A stretch of DNA of 35,955 nt from Chara braunii (GCA_003427395.1 BFEA01000167.1:868173-904127); one strand, 5' to 3'. Counted from the stretch's first letter, positions 20,131 to 32,381 are shown. Made by a program: numbers and translations. Notes: generated by a model from the sequence alone, not told the origin.

Positions 20131-20539
20131 TAATGAACAGACATCCTGATCGAACCAAATGGATTAAAAATAAATGTACGCACACTCATAACCCCAAAGG
20201 CATCGAACACACGCACGGTGGTGGTCAGCCGATCAGTCCACGCTTTTCCGGCAAGCAGCATAGAGGAGAGAGAGGGAGAAAAGCACACCCGCAATCAATA
20301 TCCATCCATCAATCATCAAGTCTGTGGAAATCAGATTGAAGTTTTGACCCCCATCCCTTTTGATGATGCCCTCAGTAGTTTTGATAAATGATTTCACCTT
20401 GTCTACTTTATTCCTTATTTTAGGGGCGACCGCTAGCAAACAATTCATCTATCTTGAGAGGGGGTAAGCCCAGACCCCTCAAGTCATTCATCCATCACCA
20501 ATCAAATCGAAGTTTTTACGCCATTGATCAACCTCCTGA

Positions 20540-20626
20540 CCATCTATCTATCTATATATCTATCTATCCGTTTATCTCCCTACCTATCTATCTATCTACC
20601 GATTTATCTATCTATCTATCTATCTG

Positions 20627-20663
<37 letters not shown>

Positions 20664-20810
20664 ATCTATCTATCTACCTACCTGCCTACCTACCTATCAA
20701 TCTACCTATCTACCTACCTATCTATCTATCCTTCTATAACTACGTACCTAATATCCCTGTCCACCTACCTATCTATCTATATCTATCTATCCATATCTAT
20801 GTATCTAATA
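20540..20810. repeat. TATC/TACC microsatellite
   Basis: Long runs of CTAT tetranucleotides with ACCT variants. The Ile/Tyr/Leu/Ser open frames are artefacts. 20811-21026 shows nothing. Confidence 0.9.
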
Positions 20811-21026
20811 TTCCTGCAAATGTTGCCACGACCATCGTCCAAGGTTCAAACCCGTGAATAGGAACGAATGCCAAAGAGCAAACCAAGGTATGAACCAAGA
20901 TATAAACAATGCCATGTTCATTCCTAGAAACCTTGGTGGGGACCAAACCAAATAGTGAACCGCGATACGAACCATGCCCAAAGGAAGGTTCACGCTAGTT
21001 CCCACGAGTACGGATCAGCCAAAGGG

Positions 21027-21238
21027 AATTTCCCTCCTACTTCCCTCATCCCGAGAGAACCGACGTCCCGCGCAAACGAAAGCCAAAACCAAATGAAACC
21101 GAACAAAAAACTGAACTACAGTCTTCACCCAAAATTTCCCTCCTACTTCCCTCATCCCGAGAGAACCGACGTCCCGCACAAACGAAAGCCAAAACCAAAT
21201 GAAACCGAACGAAAAACTGAACTACAGTCTTCACCCAA
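21027..21238. repeat. 106-bp tandem duplication
   Basis: AATTTCCCTCCTACTTCCC starts at 21027 and 21133. The copies differ at only a few bases. Each ends in the left terminus of the foldback MITE (ACTACAGTCTTCACCC), so the duplication copied part of that MITE. Confidence 0.9.
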
Positions 21239-21332
21239 ATAGAACGCTTAGTCATTATCACAACATCGGGACTGAAAGTTGCCCCAAGCACACATATAAT
21301 GACCAGGCCTTCAAATTCGGTGAAGATGGTAA
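21221..21332. mobile_element. Foldback-type MITE, decayed
   Basis: The left arm ACTACAGTCTTCACCCAAAT and the right arm AAATTCGGTGAAGATGGTAA pair imperfectly, extending inward to GTCATTAT/ATAATGAC. Same family as 32382-32480. Confidence 0.6.
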
Positions 21333-21398
21333 TCTGAAAAAGGATTGGTCACAGGAAGATACAAGAGAGACATCAGCAAAGACTAAAGGATAGCAACG

Positions 21399-23041
21399 AT
21401 GGCCAAATCAGAAACAGTGGAGGTGTCACGAAGAGGACAGGGCAAACGAGATCACCAATAGTCGGGCTCATCCGAAGAAAGGCATTGGGCGATTGACTGC
21501 AAGGAATTCTAAGACAACAACAGCGGCAAAACAGTGGCGGGCAGAGGGAGTGGAGAGAATAGTAACAGAGAGAAGATCGATCTCTGCCAGGTCGAGGAGA
21601 AATTCCAATCTCGGAGGAGGACAGAGTGAAGTTTCTCATTGCTAAATGGTATGAGGAAGGATTGTTCCTGGAACATCTGCGCCAAGGTCATTTTACGCCC
21701 GATAGGCAGATTGGAGAACTCACTACTCAATGGCTAAAGGAGAGAACAGTTCGGTTATCTTCCAAGGAGACGGCAGATCCCTGCCAGTTACAGTTTGGGA
21801 GGATCTGATCCGCGCTTGCGAGAATGGACGGGCGAGCGCATGTACATTCACCAGACCAATGAAAAGAGAACACGTACATATGTGATGTCCTACGTGGAAA
21901 TGACACGGGAAGTGGCTCAATGGATGGTTAAGAAAGGACAGGACAAATGGTCGTAAGGGGTATAGCATAAAAGATGCTTTTCAAACCGTGGATGACACGG
22001 TTAGAGTTGCGAGGAGAGAAGGTGGTTGGAGGAGAACGAAGTTACGAGTTATCGCATTGAGAGTGCCACTGAGGGGCAGGTTCCCGATTTTCGACATGAT
22101 CAAACAAGGGATGGGACGAATAATAAACTTGATCCCGCCGCAACCAGATCCTACAAGGCCTAAGCTCATGAACATGAAGTTCGAGCTTGTTCCAGAAGTG
22201 GAGGGAGCATTTGTTCCAATTATGCCGCTAAGACTGGATGATGGCGAAATAGTAAACATCGAATTCGCATATAAGCACACACCGTGGTGTGATCGCTGCA
22301 AGTGGTGTTTCACACCGCAATGGATGGATGCCCCAAACTCCAGCAATAGAAGTTGGGGAGCAGTGGGAGATCCGGCGTGGCAAGCGTCGGTGCTGGAGGC
22401 AGCAGGTATGCTGAGCGCAGAGAGCTCGGGACAGCAATGGGAGCAATGCAACAAGCAACAGGGGTGGTCGATACAGAATCGCAAGAACTAGTGATAGTGC
22501 CAGAAGGCAAAGTAGCGGCAGAAGGAGAGAATAGCCAAGGGGCAAAAACGATGGCGAGCAAGCGGAAAACCGGAGACCAAGAGGTGACGGGATATGGAGA
22601 ACAACAGTCAAGGATTTGGTGTGTACAACGGGTGGAGGAGATGAAGCGCAGGAATCCGGGCAAGATCAGACAGAACACGATGAAGAGCACAGGCAAGAAT
22701 CGCCGAGAGACATCCATGATGGGGCAGTGTCGAGCTCCAGGGAGGACCAAATAGAAGACGATCTGCAACTTCCTTTTGTGTGCACCCTGCAGGGGCAGGA
22801 AATATTTGTGTTGGGATTACGGGCAGAGGATGATAGCTTCTTTCTTCCCACCGGTAGAGTGATAGAGATTCCATCCCAACAGTTTATAGCGCTGAAGGTC
22901 AGGCAACTGTTCGACGAACGCTTCATCTTTCGTCTATTCCCTGAAGATCCTCCGGAACGCCTAGTGGTAGATATCACGGAAGGAGGCAGGGCTCGTTACT
23001 CCATCACCTTGGTGGAAGCGAGACTCTCTCCGGAAAAATGA
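21399..23041 (+). pseudogene. LINE ORF1 region (nucleic-acid-binding protein)
   Basis: A possible start is ATG at 21399 (MAKSETVEVSRRGQG), soon followed by a stop. Fragments then read KFLIAKWYEEGLFLEHLRQG, DDTVRVARREGGWRRTKLRVIALRVPLRGRFP and NIEFAYKHTPWCDRCKWCF, a Cys-rich knuckle-like end as in plant LINE ORF1. The last part (about 22760-23041, LPFVCTLQGQEIFVLGLRAE to ARLSPEK) is open but unrecognised. ORF1 proteins coat the LINE RNA. Confidence 0.6.
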
Positions 23042-23287
23042 GCGAACTTGTTGTCAGTAAGCCTATTCCCCATCCCGTTAAGACTGTTTAGGTCAGATCC
23101 TAACGGAGAGCTTGAAAGGGTGCGAGTGAAACCTGGACTGCCAGCTTCCTTCATCGCTTGAATGAAAAACTTCAAAAGAGGAGGAATCCAATCTCGGCAT
23201 ACTTTGCAGAGGTTCTGAGCAGCAGATGGCCTGATCCGCTCTTCAACTCCGGGCACATCCAAGCAACTGGCCCCGCGACAGGTATGC

Positions 23288-24020
23288 ATGGTGAAGCTTA
23301 AAGTCGTAAAATGGAATCTGCAGGGGCGCACAGATACTGGTGGCAAGCTTAAATGTAGGCATCCGAAAGCATGGGCTCATGAACAGAACATGGATGTGTT
23401 GATGATTCAGGAGACCTAATAATTGGCAGAGAGTAAGTTAGCTCAGCAGAAAAACTGGTGGGTGGGACCACAGCTATGGACACCAGCTCGTGGAAGTAGA
23501 GGAGTGGTGATTCTCATAAACAATCGGATAGAAGCTGAGCTGATAGATTCAGATAATGACTTGTGGGGTCGATGGTCCTGGATTAAGGTTGGGTTGGGAG
23601 AGGGGGAATGGGTCTTCGCGACAGTTTATGCTCCGAATGACCCATTAGACAACCGAGTTTATCGAGATGCTGTCTAGAAAGCTGCCACAGTCGGATCTTT
23701 TGGTAATATGTGGGGATTGGAATATGATCTGTTCGCCTGGACCAGATTCAGAGGAGCAGGAGGGAATGCAGAGGGACAGAAGAACGCTGTTGTTGCGGAT
23801 GGAAAAGTGGGGACTGCACTATATTTTCAGAGAAATCAACCCGACAGAACCAGGCAGAACCAGGCTTCACTTGGTTTGGTACAACTCCACAGTCTGCGCG
23901 GGTGAAATGGCGCCCAGATAAGTTCTTGCCATCCGACGCAGTTGCTGCAAGTGCCCAAAAGGTGGACGAATGCAATGCTGCCCTCTCCGATCACAAACCT
24001 GTGACCTTGCATGTGCACGC
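23288..24020 (+). pseudogene. LINE APE-type endonuclease domain
   Basis: It begins MVKLKVVKWNLQGR (the Asn motif), then DVLMIQET (catalytic Glu) followed at once by TAATAA. It continues GSRGVVILINN and VFATVYAPNDPLDN, a frameshift near 23670, LLVICGDWNMI (catalytic Asp/Asn), and ALSDHKPV (catalytic Asp-His). All signature residues of the exonuclease-endonuclease-phosphatase fold that nicks target DNA are still visible. The stops and frameshifts mean no enzyme is made. Confidence 0.85.
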
Positions 24021-24123
24021 GGGAGGGAAAGGGGAAAGAGGTCCGGAATGCTTCCAGCTCAGCACGGTCCTGCTGGAAGATGAAGGGATTATTGAGTGGG
24101 TGGAAGATCGAAGGGATTATTGA

Positions 24124-25052
24124 GTGGGTGCGTCAGTTTTCAAAAGACTGGGACCGCGCAACGCCTTTGATTCAAGGGCAGAATGGATAGACACTGGATT
24201 GCGACTCATCATTAATAAATTAGGGATATTTTCAGTAATTGTGGCCTGTCTCAGAAACAAAGAGGAGGCAGACAGTAAAGCAAAGGTAGAGGAGGCTGTG
24301 AGTAGGATGCCCCTTGAACCCATCTTGGAGCTGGGGTGGGGGAGAAGAGAGCTAACAGACTGCAAGAGTGGGAGCGATTGTTAGCAGAGAAGCGGATTAT
24401 TGCAGGCCACCGATGAGCAAAGATGTCTTTCAGAGGCTGCTGCTGAAAAGCAGAGCTACTCAGATGAAGGAATTGACACACCAGCACCTGACAGCTTTAC
24501 CGACAGCAACAACCAACGACCAGCTATGCAGCTATGCAGCCGCCTATTTTAAGGACATGTTGACCTCGAGATGGTATTTTGAAGACCCAGACACGGACCT
24601 GCCTAACTACTCGAGTCTGCAGGAGACACTGTGAGTAAGCCTGACTTCAGAGACGAAATACGAGTTGGACAAACCGATCACAACAGCAGAAGCTACAGAA
24701 ACCTTGGCTACAATAGCAAGAGGTAAGCCACCGGGGGGACGACAGCCTCCCGGTACAGTTTTATAAAGCATGCTGGGATATTTAGGTCGAAGAACTGGTG
24801 GGACTGTATAATGAGGTGCTGGAAGGGAGCAGGCTGGGAATGACAATGATGAGGGGCATAATTACCTTACTTTATAAGAAAGGCGATAGCAGTTGAATCA
24901 GGAACTGGCGCCCGATTTCACTGCTAAATCTTCCTTATATAAACTGTTAGCCAAGGTATCTGGTAAGTTTAGTCGGGCTGGATCAGGGAGCTTTCGTTCG
25001 TGGAAGGTTGGCCTTTGAAAACCTTGCCACAGCAATTGAATAGCTACAGTCT
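24124..25052 (+). pseudogene. LINE reverse transcriptase, N-terminal half
   Basis: The segment after the endonuclease is followed near 24840-24930 by GIITLLYKKGDSS, a stop, and IRNWRPISLLN, the RT fingers motif. LVGLDQGAFVRGRLAFENLATAIE follows near 24965-25040, like the QxAFVxGR motif of LINEs. Several stops are present. The domain breaks off at 25053 where the insertion begins. Confidence 0.8.
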
Positions 25053-25256
25053 CCCCCGAACAGAATGCACTTATGTACTACTCAACTCTTCCAGGAAAAG
25101 TCAATTTCTTAAAGTTGCTTCCTCAAATCCAAATAGTACGCACGTTCAAATAGTATGCATGTATGTATGTTGTATTTGAATAGTACGCACGTATGTTCTA
25201 TTCAAACAAACGAATGTTATTCGAAAACCTTGCCACAGCAATTGAATCGCTGCAGT

Positions 25257-25530
25257 CTCCCCCGAACAAAACACTTTATTTACTATTCAACTTCTCCAGG
25301 AAAAGTCACTTTCTTAAACCACCAGTACCTTTCCCATATGTCAGCCGCACGCGAGCACTTACTATTCAACTTCTCCAGGAAAAGTCACTTTCTTAAACCA
25401 CCAGTACCTTTCCCATATGTCAGCCGCACGCACTGCTCGCCGGCCCTAAAATCAAGACTGGCCACCGATTCGACTTCTCGGCGGCCGCCCTTCTGTTTCA
25501 GGCCAGCGCGTTATCCAGTGCGCCTCTGAA
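25257..25530 (-). mobile_element. tRNA-derived SINE-like element (tRNA-Arg-like head)
   Basis: On the minus strand from 25528: GAGGCGCACTGGATAACGCG, close to the D-arm of tRNA-Arg and a good A box (25503-25526). GAAGTCGAATCGG (25465-25477) lies at B-box spacing. The body holds the 79-bp tandem duplication, and the AATAGTAAATAAAG stretch could be the degenerate tail. The head does not fold into a complete tRNA, so I call a SINE rather than a tRNA gene. Confidence 0.45.
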
Positions 25531-25803
25531 AAAACAGCTGGGAAAGGTACTGGTGGTTTAAAGTTGCTCCCTCAAATCCAAATAGTACACACGTTCAAAT
25601 AGTACACAGTCAATTTCTTAAAGTTGCTCCCTCAAACCGAAATAGCACGCACGTTCAAATAGTATGCATGTATGTTGTTTTCGAATAGTGTGCATGTATT
25701 TTCTATTCAAACGAACGAGTGTTCTATTCCGTCGAACATCGGCTCAATCTTGGTGAGAGTTCTTCATGCATATCGATCATGCGGCGGCCTCTTCATGCAT
25801 GAT

Positions 25804-26195
25804 GCATATGGTGGATCTTGGCAGCTGGCTGTCGAGGCATGGCGGATGCCAGCGGATCTTGGCATGTCATGGCATGGTGGGTCTTGGTGGCTGATGGCAA
25901 CAGCAGATCTTGGCGGGCAAAGCTGCATCGAGCTCCATCCCGCGCTACACTACACCGTTTGAATGCGCATATCTATCGTGCAGCTTCTTCACGAATGTCG
26001 CATATGGTGGATCTTGTCAGCTGGCTGTCGTGGTATGGCGGACGTCAGAGGATCTTGGCATGTCATGGCATGGTGGGTCTTGGTGGCTGATGGTGACAGC
26101 AGATGTTGGCGGCAGAGCTGCGTCGAGCTCCATCCCGCGCTACACTGCACAGTTCGAATGGTACATACAGCCGGTATCAAGGCCGACTGTTCAGG
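25804..26195. repeat. 196-bp tandem duplication
   Basis: GCATATGGTGGATCTTG starts at 25804 and 26000. The copies share TGGCATGTCATGGCATGGTGG and GAGCTCCATCCCGCGCTACA. Both are slightly diverged. No coding sense recognised. Confidence 0.85.
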
Positions 26196-26321
26196 TGGCA
26201 ACAAGGCCACAGTATTCAAATAGTGTCCCCCCTTTCTTCTCGGGCCCTTGAGTTTTTCAGAGGTAAGCACATATGTTTTTTTTCTTTTTGGAGCCCCATT
26301 TTTGAAAGTTGGTACCCTAAA

Positions 26322-26520
26322 TCTGCAGCATAACGCATGTGCATTATATGCGAATACAGGGCACCCCATGCGTTGTGTGCGTGATTTACGCATTGTATTC
26401 ACGCACGTACATTTTGTTATATACGAATACAGCGCCCCCCGTGCGTTGTATTCGTAAATAACGCAGGCGCGTATGTTTTGTTATATACGAATACAGCACA
26501 CCCCGTGCATTGTATTCGTA
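26322..26520. repeat. Palindrome-containing tandem repeats (about 60-75 bp x 3)
   Basis: Three units each contain TACGAATACAG (or GCGAATACAG) followed by CCCC(G/A)TGC and TTGTATTCGTAAATA, so each can form a short hairpin. 26196-26321 shows nothing. Confidence 0.7.
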
Positions 26521-26552
26521 AATAACTCAAGAGTTTTGTTCGGGGGAAGACA

Positions 26553-27480
26553 CAATTCATTGGGAACCGTAAGCCTGGACGTGACTGTGTTGATGTTGGA
26601 TCTTGAAAAAGCGTACGACCGTGTAAACTTGTCGTTTGTAATGACGACGTTGCAATAAATTTTGGAGATCAGATTTGCAATTGGGTCAGAGGACTGTACT
26701 TCTCCTCTGCAGTAGTTCAGGTCAACGGGTTCCATTCTGCGGAGTTCTCTCTTCCGCGATCATTGAGACAGAGGTTCCCTCTTGCCCCCATGTTGTTAGT
26801 AGTGCAGTTAGAAGTCCTGCTCAATGAAATTCGTTCACATCCGCTGCTAGAAGGGTTGAAACAAGAAGGCGAAAGGAATGTCGGGTGAAAGCACTAGCAG
26901 ATGATCTGCTAGCACTCTATGTCACCACGAAAGACTCCATGGAAGCACTTAAGAGTTGTCTGGCTGGATACTCTAAGCTGCCGGAGGCTGCAGTTAACTA
27001 GAACAAATCAATTTATTTTCTTCCAGTTAAGTACAACCTGTGTGTAGAATGGGGTATGGAGAGAGTCCAGGAAGGGGAGGCAGAAAGGTACTTGGGAATC
27101 CAGCTCACACTTCAGGAGAACACAGAGTCCCAGGAAGTCATTTTGCAGGAGAAGATTTCAAAGCAAATCCAGAGTTGGGAATCGGCCCCGCATTTGTCCT
27201 TGATCGGTCAGGTCCTAGCAGTCACCCTGTCTGCATTCTCAGTTATATGATCCGTTGCGAGAGTGAGGAGGTTATCCAAACCACTGGTGAATGGTGTACG
27301 AGCAACGGCCAGAAGCTTCATATGGAAGCCTGGTAATAAGGAAGAACGTGGCTATATTTCAAAGGTAGCATGGGAAGTTCTCTGTGCCCCAAAATCAGAG
27401 GAGCCTGGGACTCTTGGATCCGGAGGTGCAGAACATACAGCTACTCTCGAAATAGGTGTTGCAAGAGGCAGAGGCAGATC
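26553..27480 (+). pseudogene. LINE reverse transcriptase, palm and thumb half
   Basis: TVLMLDLEKAYDRVNLSF carries the first catalytic Asp. VQVNGFHSAEFSLPRSLRQ and FPLAPMLL follow (the RSLRQxxPLAP motif has RF where the family has GC or GD). KALADDLLALYVTT keeps the catalytic ADD. Then come RYLGIQLTLQEN and ISKQIQSWESAPHLSLIGQVLAV, the thumb signature. A stop lies after EAAVN near 27000 and the frames change several times. Confidence 0.85.
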
Positions 27481-29042
27481 CTGAAGCCGACTGGTGTGTC
27501 CTGCCAGAAGAAATGCTTTGCCGAACAGTGGAACCTTTCTCGGCCCTCAGATGTATAGGTAGCGATCATGCTGCAGGCGTTCTTGAACAAAAGCATCAGA
27601 TCCTAGTTCTGGAAGGACATCCTCCAAACATGACAGAAGAAATGCTGTGCCGAACAATGAAACCCTTCTCGGCCCTCAGATGTATGGGTAGCGATCATGC
27701 TGCAGGCGTTTTTGAACAAATGCATCAGACCCAAGTTCTGGAAGGACATCCTCCAAGCATGGACGAAAAGCCGCCCAGACCAAGTGCAGCACCGACGACC
27801 AAAATGGAAGTTTTGAAACAACATTTGTTTGAGAGCCCGTTGCTGCTAAATACAGTCGGCCAGCAATTCTCAGCGAACACCAGACCTGGCTCATTTGGAA
27901 TGAAGTGAATACAGTGCGGTATCTCAACGATTGGCGATTTGTGGGATGAACTATCCGGGTGCTGGGAGTCGGCTGCAGAAATCAGAGAGCAGCTGGGTAT
28001 GATACAAGCACAGGAGGTAAGACTGACTGAACTGATCAAGGCGAGCAGTTCCTCAGACTGGACGGATGGGATCTGGAGGTGCCTGGCAAATGCTCTCTTT
28101 CGGTTTACACTAGAAAGGCACCAGGCTTGCCCAGGGTTAAAGCGAAACGGGACTATCAGTAATTACGGCTGCAGCAACTCGCAGTAGGTTGGGGTGGTGC
28201 TGGGGGAGCAAGCGAAAGACGCAGAAGGTATATCTTGGAGACTGGTGGCAGAAAGGGGCCCTCACGCTGAACTCCGCTTGGATCAGACGAAATGGGGCTG
28301 GAAGATAGAAGAAGGGATCGTCTGGGACCTGGAAAATCAGAAAGAGGTCCTCCTGAGAAGACACCGCACTCAGTATCAGGAGATTGGAATCGCCCTCACA
28401 AAAATGGGAGACGGCCTTCCCACACCTGGCTCCTCCAAGCACGCAGGAACTCCAAAAGTTATGTCAGCGGCTCATGAAGACCCCTTCTCAGAAGATTGCA
28501 TCACTGCTCTGCCTCACAGTCCCACCAGGCTATACCGCTGGCCAGGTGGCTAAGACGCAGGGGGATGTTGGTGAGAGATGCGTGCAATCGCCGCAACTGG
28601 GTATTCGAGACCCTCCTGGTGGACTTGCTCCAAATCACAGAAGTGGTGGGGGTGATGGTTTACACACTGGAAGAAATGGTCCAAAAGGAACGACATGACA
28701 GGGGAAAGATGGGTACTGCTCGGGGCAATCCCGGAGGAACTCACAACGGACAAGGGATGGGCCTACGTAGCCCAAGTGGGCAACGCATGTATGATGTGGG
28801 TCATCTGGGCGTACCGGAATGACCTAAGATTCAAGGGAAAGGGCACGTCGGAGGTCCAGGCAGAGCAGCTGTTTAAGAAACTACTGCAAAACGAAATTAG
28901 GGTGGACCCGCAGCGGAAGGACAACAGGGCAAAAGCAGGACAGGCGGAAGGCCAAACAGGGCAAAAGCAGCACGGGCCTGAGCTGGTTCACATCTACCTG
29001 TCCGGCGGTGGTCCAAGGAAGAGGAGAGGGAAGGTTGATTAG
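27456..29042 (+). pseudogene. LINE C-terminal region with an in-frame 129-bp duplication
   Basis: A 150-codon open stretch (27456-27908) contains EEMLCRTVEPFSALRCIGSD repeated 43 residues later as EEMLCRTMKPFSALRCMGSD. After a broken stretch, 28695-29042 reads WAYVAQVGNACMMWVIWAYRNDLRF, the W..WxxRN motif typical of the C-terminal end of plant LINE RT proteins, and then a Lys/Gln-rich tail. Stops in between make it non-functional. Confidence 0.65.
27505..27762 (+). repeat. 129-bp tandem duplication in the LINE C-terminal region
   Basis: CAGAAGAAATGCT starts at 27505 and at 27634, and the copies run on through GGAAGGACATCCTCCAA. 129 bp equals 43 codons, so the frame is kept across the duplication. 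Confidence 0.9.
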
Positions 29043-29763
29043 TCCGAAGTGGTGGGGCAGTAGCATAGAAACTGAGGATAGAATAGCAAGTAGGTTCGGG
29101 CTAGAATAGGAGTTAGTAGAGTATTATAATTTTGGGTTCGTGCGGAGTTGTGGCTTTGTGGATATTTGTTGAGTAGGGGGACGAACCAGGGCACCCGGTT
29201 CGGATTAGAGACACTGTAGGCTGCCAGGGGTTGGGGTGGAGAGTGTCACATACGAAGAGGAACGGCTGTTCCGACCAGTCGAGTAGACTGGTTGTCAGAC
29301 CGTCCTAGGTCTGTGCAGGGAATAGTCTAGGTTAGGCTATTTAGCATAGGAATGTAGCTGGGAAGCTAGGAAGGCTAGGAAGTAGGACAAGTGTGAATGT
29401 GAAGTCATATTTTCCACGGCATGGCATCAGCCAGCTTAAGCGAAACTGGGTAAGGCTCCCAGCATAACTCCGGGTTGAATTGTGAGGTCCCCGGCCTCCA
29501 TTTTCAATTGCAATATAATGTGGGAAAAACAAAGAAGTTTGTGCTCAACGATGGCTGTCCGAACTTGACGGAACAACGGGCGAGGAAGAGGACGGAGAAC
29601 GATGAGACCCCGACGAGCACCCTCTTCAGGCAAGTAGGCAATGTGGTAAAAAAGAAGAACCTAGGCATTGCACAGAAGCAACAAACGGATGAATGGATCG
29701 GCATAAGAACCTATAAAAGGAGGCCAGATAGAAAGATGACAGGGTAGAAAGAGGTCGCACATA

Positions 29764-29886
29764 GTGTTCTGGATGCCGTGTCCTCTCAGGGGTACAGCAG
29801 CCAGAAAAGGGGCAATGCGAGGGGAGATTCGAGACAGACCGAAGATAGGAGAGGGAGCAGATTGTGTGTGTGTGTGTGTGCGGGGG

Positions 29887-29923
<37 letters not shown>

Positions 29924-30445
29924 GTACAAGAAGAGGAAAGGGGAGGAAACTCTAGGAAACTACTCAAACAATGAAAACGGACGAGAACAACAAGGAGGAT
30001 TTGAGCGGGAGACATACACAGACACAGACAGACAGATGGCGAGCAGTTGGCGGCCATTAGTGGAAAACAGACTGTCAGCGAGCACTTTTTTATCCTGGTG
30101 TTCTGGATGCCGTGTCCTCTCAGGGATGCAGCAGAGTCAGAAGAGAGAACAAGGAGCGAGGAGCTCGAAAACAGGACAAGGACCAAGAAAAGCACAATGT
30201 GAGGGGAGATTCGAGACAGAAAGGGGATTGGAGAGTGGGCAAATCCGGACGGTGATTGTGTGCGTGTGAGGCAAAAACGAGAGAGAGAGAGAGAAAGAAA
30301 GAGAAATTGACAGAAGAGAAAGAAGAGGAAAGGGAAGGCAGAGAATGAGAACCCTTCCAGAACGTGAAACTCTAGGGAACTACTCAGACAATGACAACGG
30401 ACGAGAGCAACAAGGAGGATCTGAGCGGGAGCCATACACAGACAC

Positions 30446-30492
<47 letters not shown>

Positions 30493-30540
30493 AGTTGGCG
30501 GCCATTAGTGGACAACAGACTGTCAGCAAACACTTTCATC
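29764..30540. repeat. Duplication of a 334-bp unit with GA and GT microsatellites
   Basis: GTGTTCTGGATGCCGTGTCC starts at 29764 and 30098. Both copies then hold a GTGTG tract, a GAGAGA tract, AAACTCTAGG(A/G)AACTACTCA, and GCAGTTGGCGGCCATTAGTG. The second copy is longer by about 100 bp, partly because its GA tract expanded. The Arg/Glu-rich open frames are artefacts. 29341-29763 shows nothing assignable. Confidence 0.85.
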
Positions 30541-31690
30541 CTCCAAAATACATGTCGGAAAAGAGAACAAGAAGCAAAATTGGAACCAAACACAACGCAA
30601 AAGAGCGAGACACAGAGAGAGGGGGGGGAAAATTCAGACACGGGAAAATAGAAGCCTCCGAGTGAACGAGACAATACAGCAGAAACGAGGGCACACAAAA
30701 CGCAGCAGCGTCCAGAATGCAGACTCCGGTAATAAAGAGAGGAGGCTTTGGCGAGGGATCGCAGTATCCCAACGCAGCACTCACTATCTTCCACCCAGAG
30801 GCGAGAGCGCCGGAGTGCCGAACATAGACAGCTTAGTCATTAAGTCGGCAATGAGGGGAGGAGACCTGAAGAGATATGGAGAGAATAAGGGAGAGAGAAG
30901 GACAGCGAAGGAGAGAAGGAGAGAGAAGGAGAGAGAAGGAGAGAGAAGGAGAGAAGGAGAGAGAAGGAGAGAAGGAGAGAGAAGGCACTCAAAATGGAAG
31001 AGATCGAGAGCGACAAGAAACAAGCAGGAAAAGGAGGAGGCAGGGCGGATCTGGTGGTCAAAGACCAAGGCGGATGCATGGAACGCAGCCCTGCCTAGAC
31101 CAAAAAAAGCCTCACAAAAACAAGAAAGAGAGAGATCTAAGAGCGCGAAAAACTTGGAGAAATTCAGAGAGAGAAGAGAGAGAGAAAATAGAACAGCAAA
31201 ATCCGAGACAGAAGGAGCATTACTGGCGAGAGGCAGACTGAATGAGGGAGACGGAAGCAGGAGGATTGGGGGCTGGGGTCAGGGCGAGGACAGGGCAGCT
31301 GCACGAGGGCAGACAAGAGAAAAAAATCAAGCCGATTATCATCTTCAAAATGGAATGTGAGGTCATCATATCTGAATTTAGCCGAAAATCTGGACCTGAA
31401 TACATATCTGATCAACCCGTGTTTATTTCCAAAAAGGGAGCGACACTTGGGTAGAACGGACTGGGATGTTTCTTCCCGAACATCGTCATTGACTTGTGAT
31501 TCCTCTGAGCTTGGGGAATTCCTACACAGGACTCTCAGCACTTACGAGAAATTCCTGGCATTGCCACAACCCGCCCGTCATGGACGAGGATTCTCCCACA
31601 AGCACTGCTTGTTCTTGTTTCTTCCTTGAAATGATGAATGCCCTGAGCGAATACACGCCCAGGTCTTACTCGTAGTTGTGCTTACCCCCT
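30541..31690. repeat. GA-rich low-complexity region and flanks
   Basis: GAGAGAAGGAGA units run through 30870-30985, and GA-rich DNA continues to about 31200. A 232-codon open frame (30662-31360) is low-complexity Arg/Glu/Lys with no recognisable domain. GATTATCATCTTCAAAATGG at about 31335 resembles a decayed foldback-MITE end. 31400-31690 shows nothing I recognise. Confidence 0.5.
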
Positions 31691-31704
31691 CCGCCAACCC
31701 ATCC

Positions 31705-32167
<463 letters not shown>

Positions 32168-32381
32168 CCCGAATGCGCACACAAAAACGTTGCGCAAGTT
32201 TCATCACCCCGCTCTTTATGAGTAGTATCGAAACTGAAAATGCATATATTTCTTCCCTCCTATCTCCCACGTGCATGCTGAGGCTGTGAGCATCACTCTC
32301 CCGCCATCCTTCCATCTCCCTCTATGTATGCCCATTGTGTGCCAACACATACATACTTCTACGCACTTTTTGACATTAACG

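Larger units (their letters stand above)
25053..26552. mobile_element. 1.5-kb composite insertion inside the LINE RT
   Basis: It lies between the RT fingers and palm. The left edge CCCCCGAACAGAATGCACTT and the right edge GAGTTTTGTTCGGGGGAAG form short inverted ends (CCCCCGAACA). Inside are a minus-strand tRNA-derived element, a 79-bp duplication (25281, 25360), a 196-bp duplication (25804, 26000) and palindromic repeats (26322-26520). A copy of the LINE segment 25017-25056 also recurs at 25223-25262, so the edges were rearranged. No transposase frame was found. Confidence 0.5.
21399..29340 (+). mobile_element. L1-like LINE retrotransposon, decayed and interrupted
   Basis: ORF1-like, APE endonuclease and reverse transcriptase regions follow in L1 order on the plus strand, opposite to the host gene. 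An insertion at 25053-26552 splits the RT. Many stops and frameshifts make it a pseudogene. The 3' untranslated part runs from 29043 to about 29340 with no clear poly(A) tail. Both ends are approximate. I saw no target duplication. Confidence 0.8.

Noticed and set aside
20100-20165. tRNA-like boxes (TGGCTGAATGGTATACAC; GGTTCGATCAGG on the minus strand)
   Set aside because: The A-like and B-like sequences are on opposite strands, so they cannot form one promoter or tRNA.
20540-20810. Possible CRISPR-like regular repeats
   Set aside because: They are TATC/TACC microsatellite units with no unique spacers.
30662-31360. 232-codon Arg/Glu/Lys-rich open frame
   Set aside because: Most of it is a GA-repeat translation with no domain or conserved motif.
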